Source: JAAYUD01 sp963676865 (GTDB lineage: Bacteria; Bacteroidota; Bacteroidia; Bacteroidales; Bacteroidaceae). Taken from it: DNA of 64,000 nt. Under the pieces are notes generated by a model. That model did no database searches, had not been told where the DNA came from, and saw nothing but the letters and a program-made list of their open reading frames with translations. Shown here one piece after another: positions 8,316 to 16,594 of the stretch (positions within the stretch are counted from its first letter, which is position 1; the number at the start of each line of letters is the position of its first letter). The stretch is taken from NCBI GenBank assembly GCA_963676865.2, contig CAXXSS010000001.1, positions 3,162,001-3,226,000 of the forward strand, given 5' to 3'. The translations under genes were made by a program, and so were the position numbers.

Positions 8316-10010
8316 TTATAAAGTAAGCTTTAGTATTTTGCCGCTCCATTTATCAATGAATATATCTGTGGCCTTATAAGGTAGCATACTAATCGTTTCT
8401 GTTTTACCGCTCAGTAAATCTTTGGCGTTGTATGAGTCTTTAGGTGGAATATTTAGGAAATCAAAGGCATGGGATGGAATATTGATTGCAATATCTACCG
8501 GTTGGCTATCAAAGTTGACAACGATGAGCAATACTTCGGTTTCGTATTTGCGGAAAAAAGCATATTGTTTATATTCATTAAAACGCCATCCATTGACATT
8601 TGCATAAGTCAGATCGAAAAAACATCCACTAGATATCGCTTTCTCTTTATTGCACAGCGTCAATATCTTTTGATAGATATTGTGCAGTGCTTGAAGAGGA
8701 GCAATAGTCGATAGAGCACCTGTCTTGTACGCTTCATGCCAAAGGCGCAATGTGGGTATGCTCCAATAATCGAAAATAGTAGTACGTCCATCACGACCAC
8801 TGAAACCTTCACTGTCCATTCCCATCTCGCCTAGTTCTTGTCCTGCATAGATCATAAATGGATTAGTGTTCATGCAGGCAGATACGATGAGAGCGGGGAT
8901 GCCTTTCCATGGATCTCCGGCAAAGAAATCAGATGCAATGCGGCGTTCGTCATGATTTTCAAGAAAATTGAGCATTCGGGTTTCCAATCCACCTAAACTT
9001 TGCCAACAAGATGAAATGGCACTTGCCGATCCATATCCACAGATAATGTTGTGGAGGGTGTCGTAAAGCCCAACTTTATCGTATAAATAATCGAAATGCC
9101 CCTTTTCAATGTAATTCTTATATTGCTTTGGGCTATAAATTTCTGCAATGAAAAGTAGCTTCGTACTTACTTCTTTGATTTGTGGAATAACCCATTCCCA
9201 AAATTCCAGCGGAACCATTTCTGCCATATCACAGCGGAATCCATCAATGTGCTTGCCTGCCCAGAATAGAAGTATATCGCGCATCTTTATCCATGTATTT
9301 GGAATAGGAGAGAAACTCTTGTATAAACCATGTACATAGTCTATGCCATAATTTAATTTTATCGTTTCATACCAGTCATTTATATTGGGAAATGCATCGA
9401 ATCTATCATTACCTGTTGCTTTTGCGGGATATTCTTTGTATGCGGCATCAGTTCCTGCCTTCAGGTCAAATTGCCCATGAAACTGGGAGTTGGGAATATA
9501 GTAAAAGTTATTTTCTGGAGAAAAAGCCAATTCAACATTATCTTTTTCTCCTAAATCTTCCACATCGGCTGGCTTGGCGTCCGAATGGTATTCTCGTGCC
9601 ACATGATTGGGAACAAAATCAATAAGCACCTTTAATCCTGCTTTGTGAGTCCGTTTTATCAGATCTTCAAATTCTTTCATCCGCTGTTTTGCATCGACTG
9701 CAATATCTGGATCCACATCATAATAATCTTTGATGGCGTATGGAGACCCTGCCTTTCCTTTTACTATTGCGGGGTGGTCACATCTGATACCGTATTTGCT
9801 GTAATCGGTTTGGGTGGCATGTTCTATTATGCCTGTATACCAAATGTGTGTGATGCCTAACTTTTTTATTTCTGCTAGTCTATCAGCTGTAAAGTCGTTC
9901 ATTTTACCGCACCCGTTTGTCTCTATATCTCCATTATATTGGCAATCGGCGTTTTGGTTGTCAAACAAACGTGGAAAAACTTGATATATAATAATTTTTT
10001 TCATTTCCAT
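8316..10010 (-). CDS. GH13 alpha-amylase family protein
   Basis: This 564-residue enzyme has the GH13 barrel with DFVPNH at 131-136, nucleophile Asp261 in GFRCD, acid/base Glu290 in FIAEIY and ENHDER at 351-356, followed by a C-terminal beta domain. It has no signal peptide, so it probably acts on alpha-glucans in the cytoplasm. The start overlaps the end of the patatin gene by 10 bp; an alternative ATG lies at 10004. The three-domain synthase gene follows after 51 bp, so patatin, amylase, synthase and lipoprotein may form one operon. The true substrate could be another alpha-linked sugar. Confidence 0.9.
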   Translation of the reverse strand: MEMKKIIIYQVFPRLFDNQNADCQYNGDIETNGCGKMNDFTADRLAEIKKLGITHIWYTGIIEHATQTDYSKYGIRCDHPAIVKGKAGSPYAIKDYYDVDPDIAVDAKQRMKEFEDLIKRTHKAGLKVLIDFVPNHVAREYHSDAKPADVEDLGEKDNVELAFSPENNFYYIPNSQFHGQFDLKAGTDAAYKEYPAKATGNDRFDAFPNINDWYETIKLNYGIDYVHGLYKSFSPIPNTWIKMRDILLFWAGKHIDGFRCDMAEMVPLEFWEWVIPQIKEVSTKLLFIAEIYSPKQYKNYIEKGHFDYLYDKVGLYDTLHNIICGYGSASAISSCWQSLGGLETRMLNFLENHDERRIASDFFAGDPWKGIPALIVSACMNTNPFMIYAGQELGEMGMDSEGFSGRDGRTTIFDYWSIPTLRLWHEAYKTGALSTIAPLQALHNIYQKILTLCNKEKAISSGCFFDLTYANVNGWRFNEYKQYAFFRKYETEVLLIVVNFDSQPVDIAINIPSHAFDFLNIPPKDSYNAKDLLSGKTETISMLPYKATDIFIDKWSGKILKLTL

Positions 10011-10807
10011 ATAGACCCTTTTTCAGAAAGGAGTTGGTTAAGGAGTATACTGGTCGTGAGATAGCCTTGATTAAATATTTCTTCTGCCTTTTCTAATTCT
10101 CTGTTGCCATATTCTGTTAAGTTATACGGTTCTATAAACAGATCCGCAGAATCTTTCTCGTGTAGACTATTGGAGGTGAACATCAGATGATATGCTCTGG
10201 TTGCTATCCCGATAATGTTTAATTTGTACTTTTCAGGTGCTAAAGGACTTACGTTTATAGCAACGACTTTGTCGCAACATTCTCTAATTGTTGCGACAGG
10301 AAGATTGCTGAAGATACCTCCATCAACGTAATGTACTCCATTAATGCAGACAGGAGCAAACAGTATGGGGAGGCAACATGACGCTGATATCCTTTCGGCA
10401 AGATTTCCGCGTGTAAAACAGATGCTTTGTCCGTTGTCCAAATCCGTAGCATTGATCATGAGCGGAATTTTTAGGTCTTGTATCTTTTTGGCTTTGATAT
10501 TTTCTTGTAGAAATTCCGTAAAATCTGTCAAATCGAAAAGTCCCCGCTTAGGGACGATAAGGCGTGTGAGGTCTTTGAAACGCTTGTCTTTAAAATAATC
10601 CAAGACTCGATAAGGCTCATTACCATCGGCAAAAAAAGCAGCTGCGACAGCACCTGCACTTACTGCCGAAAGAATATTCGGATGTATATCATGCTCAAGT
10701 AGAGCCTGCATAACTCCCAAATGGGCGAAGCCCTTGATGAATCCTCCGCTTAGGGCATAGCCTATAGGGTAGCGTTTCTTCATCGGATGTTTAGCGTCTA
10801 TGGACAT
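10001..10807 (-). CDS. Patatin-like phospholipase
   Basis: From the ATG at 10807 the protein has 268 residues. It carries the glycine-rich oxyanion motif (SGGFIKGFAHLG), the nucleophile motif SAVSAGAVA and the VDGGIFSNLP motif with the Asp of the Ser-Asp dyad. These are the three diagnostic elements of the patatin/RssA family of lipid acyl hydrolases. There is no signal peptide. An in-frame start at 10846 is possible, but a promoter-like box at 10844-10851 makes 10807 more likely. The gene overlaps the amylase start. The substrate is not known. Confidence 0.88.
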   Translation of the reverse strand: MSIDAKHPMKKRYPIGYALSGGFIKGFAHLGVMQALLEHDIHPNILSAVSAGAVAAAFFADGNEPYRVLDYFKDKRFKDLTRLIVPKRGLFDLTDFTEFLQENIKAKKIQDLKIPLMINATDLDNGQSICFTRGNLAERISASCCLPILFAPVCINGVHYVDGGIFSNLPVATIRECCDKVVAINVSPLAPEKYKLNIIGIATRAYHLMFTSNSLHEKDSADLFIEPYNLTEYGNRELEKAEEIFNQGYLTTSILLNQLLSEKGSIWK

Positions 10808-10843
10808 ATTTAGTATTTTTAACTTAAATCTGAGAACAACATA

Positions 10844-10851
10844 CAAAAATA
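10844..10851 (-). promoter_or_regulatory. Possible -7 box for the patatin-amylase operon
   Basis: Read on the minus strand this is TATTTTTG, a match to TAnnTTTG, 37 bp before the patatin ATG. No clear -33 TTG is seen at the usual distance, so the call rests on one box. Confidence 0.4.
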
Positions 10852-10896
10852 CGAAATTAAGTTCTTATTTGAAGAATAATACCTAATTTTGTTGAC

Positions 10897-13218
10897 ATGA
10901 AAGACGGATTTTTAAATGATTTAAATGAAAACCAGCGACAAGCGGTATTATATAATGAAGGGGCGTCTTTAGTCATTGCCGGAGCCGGTTCGGGCAAAAC
11001 TCGAGTACTGACTTGTAAGATAGCTCATCTATTGCAAAATGGCTATGACTCTGATTCCATTTTGGCTTTGACTTTTACAAATAAAGCCGCTAATGAAATG
11101 AAGTTACGTATTGGAAAGCTGGTGGGAGAGGAGAGTGCCCGTAGGCTATGGATGGGAACTTTTCACTCTATCTTCCTTCGTATATTGCGGGTCAATGCTT
11201 CCTTGTTGGGATTTCAAGATCAATTGACTATTTACGATACTTCCGATAGCAAAAGTCTTATACGTTCTATTGTCAAGGAGCTAGGGTTGAACGATAAAGA
11301 TTATTCCGATAGCAAAATGATCTCTCGTATTTCCAATCTTAAAAACCATTTGATAACTCCGGATGCTTATAGTTCCGATCTGACTTATATTAAGGATGAT
11401 GAGAAAAAGAATCTTGTTATGTTCCGTCATGTCTATCGTATTTACGTAGAACGTTGTAAAAGAGCAAACGCTATGGATTTTGATGACTTATTGGTCTATA
11501 CTTATCAATTGTTTGATCAACATCCTGAAGTTCGCGAACGTTATGCTGCCCGTTTCAAATATATTTTGGTTGATGAGTATCAGGATACTAATTATGTTCA
11601 GCGTCAAATCGTGCTGCAACTTGGGATCCCCTCTCAGCATGTTTGTGTAGTGGGTGATGACGCTCAAAGTATTTATTCTTTCAGAGGGGCCAATATCGAT
11701 AATATACTTTCATTTTCTAATGATTTTGAAAATGTCCGCATATTTAAGCTTGAACAAAATTATCGTTCTACACAAAATATTGTTCTAGCTGCAAACAGTC
11801 TTATTCAGAAAAATTCTCGCCAGATTCCTAAATCTATTTTTTCGAAGAAAGCCGAGGGAGATAAGATTCATGTGACTAAGGTTTATAGCGATATAGAAGA
11901 AGCTGCAGTGGTTGCCAAAAAAATCCAACTACTTCGTTCCAAGGAACATGCCGATTATTCGGATTTTGTTATACTATATCGTACAAATGCCCAGAGCAGG
12001 GTATTCGAGGAAGAAATGCGTAAGCAATCTATTCCTTATAAAATATTCGGTGGGGTCTCTTTCTACCAACGCAAAGAGATAAAAGATGTCATTGCTTATT
12101 TTCGTTTAGCTGTCAATCCAAATGATGAAGAAGCTCTTAAACGTGTTATTAACTATCCTCTACGAGGCATCGGAGGGACTACTTTTGATAAAATAAAGGT
12201 TGCTGCTATGAATAATCAGGTCAGCCTATGGACTGTGCTCGGTGATATCGCTCATTATGTACCGGAACTGAATAGTGCGAAACAAGCAACAATCCGGAAA
12301 TTTTTCGATATGATAGCTGAATTTGTAGCAAAAGCACCTACCGAATTGGCTGATGAATTGGGTAATGAAATAATAATTGTTTCAGGATTGATGAATGTAT
12401 CTTTACCAGATCAGACCGCGGATAAAGAGCGAAGGGATAACATTGGCGAATTAGTAACGGGATTACGCGATTTTGTTACTTCAAGGCAGGAAGATGGAGA
12501 TGATAATATTTTTCTAGCAAATTATTTGTCCGAAATCTCTTTGCTTTCTGATTTGGATGCGGATACGAAAGAAAGCGATACATACAAAGTATCATTAATG
12601 ACTATTCATGCTGCTAAAGGGCTCGAATTTGCAACAGTCTTTATAGTAGGTTTGGAAGAAAATTTGTTTCCGAACTATATGAGTCTGAATAATCTGCGCG
12701 AACTTGAAGAAGAACGTCGTTTGTTTTATGTTGCTATAACTCGTGCCGAGAAGCATTGCTATTTGTCGTATGCCGAATCTCGTTTTCATTTTGGAAAGAT
12801 GGAATTTGCGCAACAAAGTCGTTTCTTGAAGGATATTGATCCTGAGTATTTGGAGTTCCCTATAAGTAAAAAATATGAGATTGATATTGACAAGAGAGCT
12901 TCAAAATATCGTCCTGTTTTTGATAGATCTAAAACTTTGCCTCCTTTTGAAATGCCAGATACCACTAATATTCATCAGTCAGTTCCATCGGGTATGCAGA
13001 AAGTTTCTTCATATACTAAATCAAGTTCTGACGATTCTTCCATAAAAGAGCGTTTGGAACTTTGTGAAGGGCAGATCATAGAGCACGAACGTTTTGGAAT
13101 CGGTAAGGTCAAGAAAGTCGAAGGTGTTGATGAAAATAGAAAAGCTACGATAGAGTTCCGTAATCTAGGAATAAAAGTATTGTTGCTTCGTTTTGCAAGG
13201 TTTAAGATTATTGGGTAA
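10897..13218 (+). CDS. pcrA: UvrD/PcrA-type superfamily 1A DNA helicase
   Basis: This 773-residue ATP-dependent helicase has Walker A AGAGSGKT at residues 28-35, TFTNKAANEMK (motif Ia), DEYQDTN (motif II), GDDAQSIYSFRGA (motif III), QNYRSTQNI (motif IV), TIHAAKGLEF (motif V) and VAITRAEK (motif VI). The C-terminal segment ends in a Tudor-like domain (GIGKVKKVEG) seen in PcrA, which binds RNA polymerase. It unwinds DNA in repair and replication restart. It is divergent from the patatin gene, and its stop codon touches the stop of the acyltransferase gene on the other strand. The split between PcrA and UvrD names is not resolvable here. Confidence 0.93.
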   Translation: MKDGFLNDLNENQRQAVLYNEGASLVIAGAGSGKTRVLTCKIAHLLQNGYDSDSILALTFTNKAANEMKLRIGKLVGEESARRLWMGTFHSIFLRILRVNASLLGFQDQLTIYDTSDSKSLIRSIVKELGLNDKDYSDSKMISRISNLKNHLITPDAYSSDLTYIKDDEKKNLVMFRHVYRIYVERCKRANAMDFDDLLVYTYQLFDQHPEVRERYAARFKYILVDEYQDTNYVQRQIVLQLGIPSQHVCVVGDDAQSIYSFRGANIDNILSFSNDFENVRIFKLEQNYRSTQNIVLAANSLIQKNSRQIPKSIFSKKAEGDKIHVTKVYSDIEEAAVVAKKIQLLRSKEHADYSDFVILYRTNAQSRVFEEEMRKQSIPYKIFGGVSFYQRKEIKDVIAYFRLAVNPNDEEALKRVINYPLRGIGGTTFDKIKVAAMNNQVSLWTVLGDIAHYVPELNSAKQATIRKFFDMIAEFVAKAPTELADELGNEIIIVSGLMNVSLPDQTADKERRDNIGELVTGLRDFVTSRQEDGDDNIFLANYLSEISLLSDLDADTKESDTYKVSLMTIHAAKGLEFATVFIVGLEENLFPNYMSLNNLRELEEERRLFYVAITRAEKHCYLSYAESRFHFGKMEFAQQSRFLKDIDPEYLEFPISKKYEIDIDKRASKYRPVFDRSKTLPPFEMPDTTNIHQSVPSGMQKVSSYTKSSSDDSSIKERLELCEGQIIEHERFGIGKVKKVEGVDENRKATIEFRNLGIKVLLLRFARFKIIG

Positions 13219-13842
13219 CTAGCTGTTCACTTTTTCCCATTGATTCGTATCAAAGTTATATTGTTTTATTACTTTGGCTGGAGAACCTACACAAATAGAG
13301 TAGGGAGGTATGTCGTGCGAGACGATGCTGCCTGCGCCTATAACGGCATGTCGTCCTATTTTGGCTCCAGCGAGAACTACCGCATTGGCACCAATCCATA
13401 CATCATCTTCTATGGTTACTAGATCGGTGCTCACCCCTTGTTCATCAATTCGTTTGGTAACGTCTGTAAAGACGTGATTTAATCCTGTTATCGTGACGTT
13501 TTGAGCCAAGTTGACATGATTGCCTATGTGGATGGGGCCTATTAGTGTATTGTTAATGCCTATTCGGGTATGATCTCCTATAATTAACTCTCCAACTGCA
13601 TTGTTGATGCAAGAAAAACTTTCGATAACTGAATATTTGCCCAAAGAGAATGGATGAAAAGGTGGTAAATCTTTTCTAACATTTCTATAGATTACAGAAC
13701 CTTTCCCTCTTTTCAGATAACAAAAAAAGAACAAGCGAATCCACCAATTGGGACGTGTTTTTATCGGATGCATAATGAACCGATGGAGAATCTTCTTTAA
13801 ACCGAAGCGTTCTATTCTCATTTTGATTGCCGACTTTTCCAT
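13219..13842 (-). CDS. Hexapeptide-repeat acyltransferase
   Basis: This 207-residue protein has the left-handed beta-helix hexapeptide pattern (IGDHTRIGINNTLIG, VWIGANAVVLAGAKIG, HAVIGAGSIV) and the C-terminal VGSPAKVIKQY common to WcaF/maltose O-acetyltransferase-type enzymes. The central His in ITGLNHVFTD is the probable catalytic base. It most likely O- or N-acetylates a sugar of the exopolysaccharide. Its start overlaps the preceding degenerate glycosyltransferase gene by 25 bp, which suggests translational coupling in the regulator-transferase operon. Confidence 0.87.
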   Translation of the reverse strand: MEKSAIKMRIERFGLKKILHRFIMHPIKTRPNWWIRLFFFCYLKRGKGSVIYRNVRKDLPPFHPFSLGKYSVIESFSCINNAVGELIIGDHTRIGINNTLIGPIHIGNHVNLAQNVTITGLNHVFTDVTKRIDEQGVSTDLVTIEDDVWIGANAVVLAGAKIGRHAVIGAGSIVSHDIPPYSICVGSPAKVIKQYNFDTNQWEKVNS

Positions 13843-14756
13843 AATTTATTCAGATTAATCGATTTTCGTTGTTTGTGTGGTTCCATTACATAATCGGGCA
13901 TTGCAAGGCTAAAAGCAAAAAAAGAAGCATATAATAACATCCACCATTTAATGGACCAATAGATACTATAAAAACTAAAACCTATGCTAAATGCTAATAA
14001 AATAGGGATAAGAAATTTGTATGAAGGAAATATTCGATGCAAGCTCCTTTCTATTTCTTCTAAATTCCTTGTCTTAATTGACTGTAATAACCTTTTTATT
14101 GACTTTTTGAAGGGACGTTGTTTGAAGTGTTCGGGAAAATCTTCTGCAATAATCATTGGCTCTATTAAATATTTGATGAAGATGTGGTGAGAAGTCAAAG
14201 CCCATTCCAAATTTGTTTTTTCGCTTTTTAAATGTTTCTGAGCCCATTTTAGAGGAATGGCAAAGTTGTATTTATCTAATGCCGAAGAGAATCCTATACC
14301 ACATCTTCCAGATTTCAATAATCCGTTGCGCAATTCTTCAAGCCGTGCTCTATTTCGTATCTTGTAAGTGTAGCTATTATTTAATATGGTGTGCAGTTGT
14401 AAAGCTTTAAATCCGCTATTATTCGCAATGTTGATAGTTGATAGTAAATCTTTCGGTACACTAATAAAGGAACCTAATACAATAACCATGTCAAAGTCGT
14501 TGGTTTCTAGATCTTTTATTTTTGTTCTCCAATTGTCGTAGTAAAAGACATGAAAGTGCTCTTGTTTGTAATCTTGTTCGGGAAAAGGATACTCTTTCGG
14601 TATCAATACGGCGTAACGGAAATATTTATCTATTCGACATTTGAATACCGTTGATCTCATAACGGATCCCAATAATAATAAATAGGCAACTTCTAAAAAT
14701 AGAAAGAAGAATAAAATGCTGTCTATCCAATCGATTATCGGAGTTATTATATTCAT
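13818..14756 (-). CDS. Degenerate GT2-like membrane protein (probable pseudo-enzyme)
   Basis: This 312-residue protein has an N-terminal membrane helix (about 13-32), a GT-A-like middle and two C-terminal helices (about 245-285). Its layout and N-terminus (IDWIDSILFFFLFLEVAYLLLL) match the active GT2 encoded at 31310-32467 (IDWILFTFLTLCVAYLLIF). Where that enzyme has ILDADNLAP this one has VLGSFISVP (about 93-101), the GED motif is replaced by KTNLEWA and the QQRKRW motif is absent. It therefore probably cannot transfer sugar. Its start overlaps the stop of the sugar transferase gene by one base. A partner or scaffold role for the transferase is inference. Confidence 0.72.
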   Translation of the reverse strand: MNIITPIIDWIDSILFFFLFLEVAYLLLLGSVMRSTVFKCRIDKYFRYAVLIPKEYPFPEQDYKQEHFHVFYYDNWRTKIKDLETNDFDMVIVLGSFISVPKDLLSTINIANNSGFKALQLHTILNNSYTYKIRNRARLEELRNGLLKSGRCGIGFSSALDKYNFAIPLKWAQKHLKSEKTNLEWALTSHHIFIKYLIEPMIIAEDFPEHFKQRPFKKSIKRLLQSIKTRNLEEIERSLHRIFPSYKFLIPILLAFSIGFSFYSIYWSIKWWMLLYASFFAFSLAMPDYVMEPHKQRKSINLNKLWKSRQSK

Positions 14757-15985
14757 TAGACATTTTCTTCTTGAATAAACGATGTAAAAGTCTTCAATAT
14801 AATTTTCATGTCCATTTTGAACGAAAATTCATGTGCGTATTTTATGTCTAAACGTTTACGCTCTTCTGACGATGTCGAACCCTTCTTTCCACGGTCTATT
14901 ACTTGCCATAGGCCAGTAAGCCCTGCTGGAGCAATAAAGCGTTCTACATATTCATCGCTCGTTAATAGCTCTGCTTCGTATAAGGGTAATGGTCGATTGC
15001 CGACTATAGACATATCTCCTTTTATAATATTGATTAGTTGTGGAAGTTCGTCAATACTGAATTTACGAATATAATATCCTACTTTAGTAATGCGAGGATC
15101 ATCTTTCAATTTAATATATGGGTTGTCAAGACCTTCTCTTCTTTCTTCGCTATATTGTTTCTGATTGATTAAATAATCATCACCGACTAATATGGTACCT
15201 CCTTTAACCTCTTCATGAACCGAACCTTTGGTAATATCATCAGTACCGTTCATCCCTTTTTCTATGATTTCGTCAACATTATCATCGGAGATATAGAGAT
15301 TTTCGCTTTCTTCAATCCTTTCTTCTTCTTTGTTTTCAGTATAGATGTTTTTATCCTTATAGTTCTTAATATAGTCATCCATATTGGTATACATTGACCG
15401 GAATTTCAGGCAATCAAATATCTTATAATTGCAGCCTACTCTTTTCGATTTATAGATTATAGGACCTTTGCTTTCGCATTTAATGGCAATAGCCGTTATA
15501 AGAAATAGAGGGGATAAACACAGTAGGCCGATCGTAGAAAATATTACATCGAATATTCTTTTCCACAAGGGTAGACGAAAAGTCTGATATTTTTCTGATT
15601 TTACTGATAGAGCTCTTATTTTATTCTCTTTTTTGAGATTTAAGAAGTTCTTTACATTTACTAAAGTGCTTTGGTCAGTATCAAATGGAATCGTATTACT
15701 GATACCACTTTTCAAATATGTATATCCTTTTTCTTTGCTGAGCTCATTAGTAACCAATACTATATATATACCTGGAAATATTTTGTGGAGTATCCTGATT
15801 TCTGAACTATCTTGATTTATTTCATGTGATTCATAAAATACAGCGATGTCGAGTTTTTCGTGAATTCTATCTATTACTTTTATAGCTTGTACACCATTTT
15901 TTACGGCACAAAATATAATATCGGGAGTATTTGAAAATTTCTCGATTGTTCTTTTGTTTGTGCCGATATAGATAAAATTCTGCAT
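14756..15985 (-). CDS. Polyprenyl-phosphate sugar-1-phosphate transferase with receiver-like N-terminus
   Basis: From the ATG at 15985 the protein has 409 residues. Residues 1-115 resemble a response-regulator receiver fold (LDIAVFYE, IVLVTN, KSGISNTIPFD), but the phospho-acceptor Asp is replaced by Tyr51. Residues 140-409 are a bacterial sugar transferase: KRIFDVIFS, a membrane helix at 148-168, FRSM, DDPRITKVG, DELPQL, GDMSIVGNRP and PAGLTGLWQV. This enzyme starts polysaccharide repeat synthesis by loading a sugar phosphate on undecaprenyl phosphate. An acidic insertion of about 80 residues (202-286) splits the catalytic core after FRSM. The receiver-only regulator is encoded 16 bp upstream, suggesting phosphorelay control. 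Confidence 0.87.
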   Translation of the reverse strand: MQNFIYIGTNKRTIEKFSNTPDIIFCAVKNGVQAIKVIDRIHEKLDIAVFYESHEINQDSSEIRILHKIFPGIYIVLVTNELSKEKGYTYLKSGISNTIPFDTDQSTLVNVKNFLNLKKENKIRALSVKSEKYQTFRLPLWKRIFDVIFSTIGLLCLSPLFLITAIAIKCESKGPIIYKSKRVGCNYKIFDCLKFRSMYTNMDDYIKNYKDKNIYTENKEEERIEESENLYISDDNVDEIIEKGMNGTDDITKGSVHEEVKGGTILVGDDYLINQKQYSEERREGLDNPYIKLKDDPRITKVGYYIRKFSIDELPQLINIIKGDMSIVGNRPLPLYEAELLTSDEYVERFIAPAGLTGLWQVIDRGKKGSTSSEERKRLDIKYAHEFSFKMDMKIILKTFTSFIQEENV

Positions 15986-16001
15986 AAGTATCAATAGCTT
16001 A

Positions 16002-16364
16002 TCAACCTATTATTTTTTTGATTCTAATTTTTAGTTCCAATGGATTAAAAGGTTTTAATAAATAATCTACAGCACCCGCTTCCAATAGTTTGATACGTTC
16101 TGTAGTGCTGTCCTCACCCGATAATATCATTACGGGTATATTATTAAATAATTCATTATGCTTTAGGTAATAGAGAAGCTCATCTCCCATCATTTTAGGC
16201 ATGCGTATATCCGTGATAATAAGGTCCGGAATATTGCCTTCACTTAGCCATTCCAATGCTTTTAAAGGATCATCAAAAAAAGTAAAATCATAGTCTTTTC
16301 CCACATATATGGAAACCACTTTTCCGATTGATTCTTTATCGTCTATTAAAAGTACGCTTTTCAT
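16002..16364 (-). CDS. Receiver-only response regulator (CheY-like)
   Basis: This 120-residue protein is a complete receiver domain with the acidic pair Asp8-Asp9, the phospho-acceptor Asp52 (IITDIRMPK), Ser82 and Lys104 (LLKPFN). No DNA-binding or other output domain follows. It is the first gene of the unit that continues with the sugar transferase, the pseudo-glycosyltransferase and the acyltransferase, so its output is likely a protein contact. The partner kinase is not in the window. A direct effect on the receiver-like domain of the neighbouring transferase is inference from context. Confidence 0.9.
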   Translation of the reverse strand: MKSVLLIDDKESIGKVVSIYVGKDYDFTFFDDPLKALEWLSEGNIPDLIITDIRMPKMMGDELLYYLKHNELFNNIPVMILSGEDSTTERIKLLEAGAVDYLLKPFNPLELKIRIKKIIG

Positions 16365-16594
16365 ATTATTTTATGTTTAATTTATGCCATGTAGTAATTA
16401 CAAATATAATAATATTATTTGAAGTAAAGGCGTTGTAATTCTAAAATATTTTTTATTGGCATGTAAGTCCTTTTGCATTTTATATGCGTAATAAATTTAC
16501 TGCAAAATTAATATATGTTTGTGATTTATAGAAGGAAATACCACAAAAATATTAAAAAATAGAGTAGAAAATAATAAAAGAAGAGGAATTATTC
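16365..16594. other. AT-rich intergenic stretch
   Basis: No gene is seen. CAAATATA at 16401-16408 reads TATATTTG on the minus strand and is a likely -7 box for the response regulator unit, about 37 bp before its ATG. The -33 element is not clear. Confidence 0.45.

Noticed and set aside
10884..10891. -7 box TAATTTTG directly before the helicase ATG
   Set aside because: It would give a leaderless transcript and has no -33 partner at the right distance.
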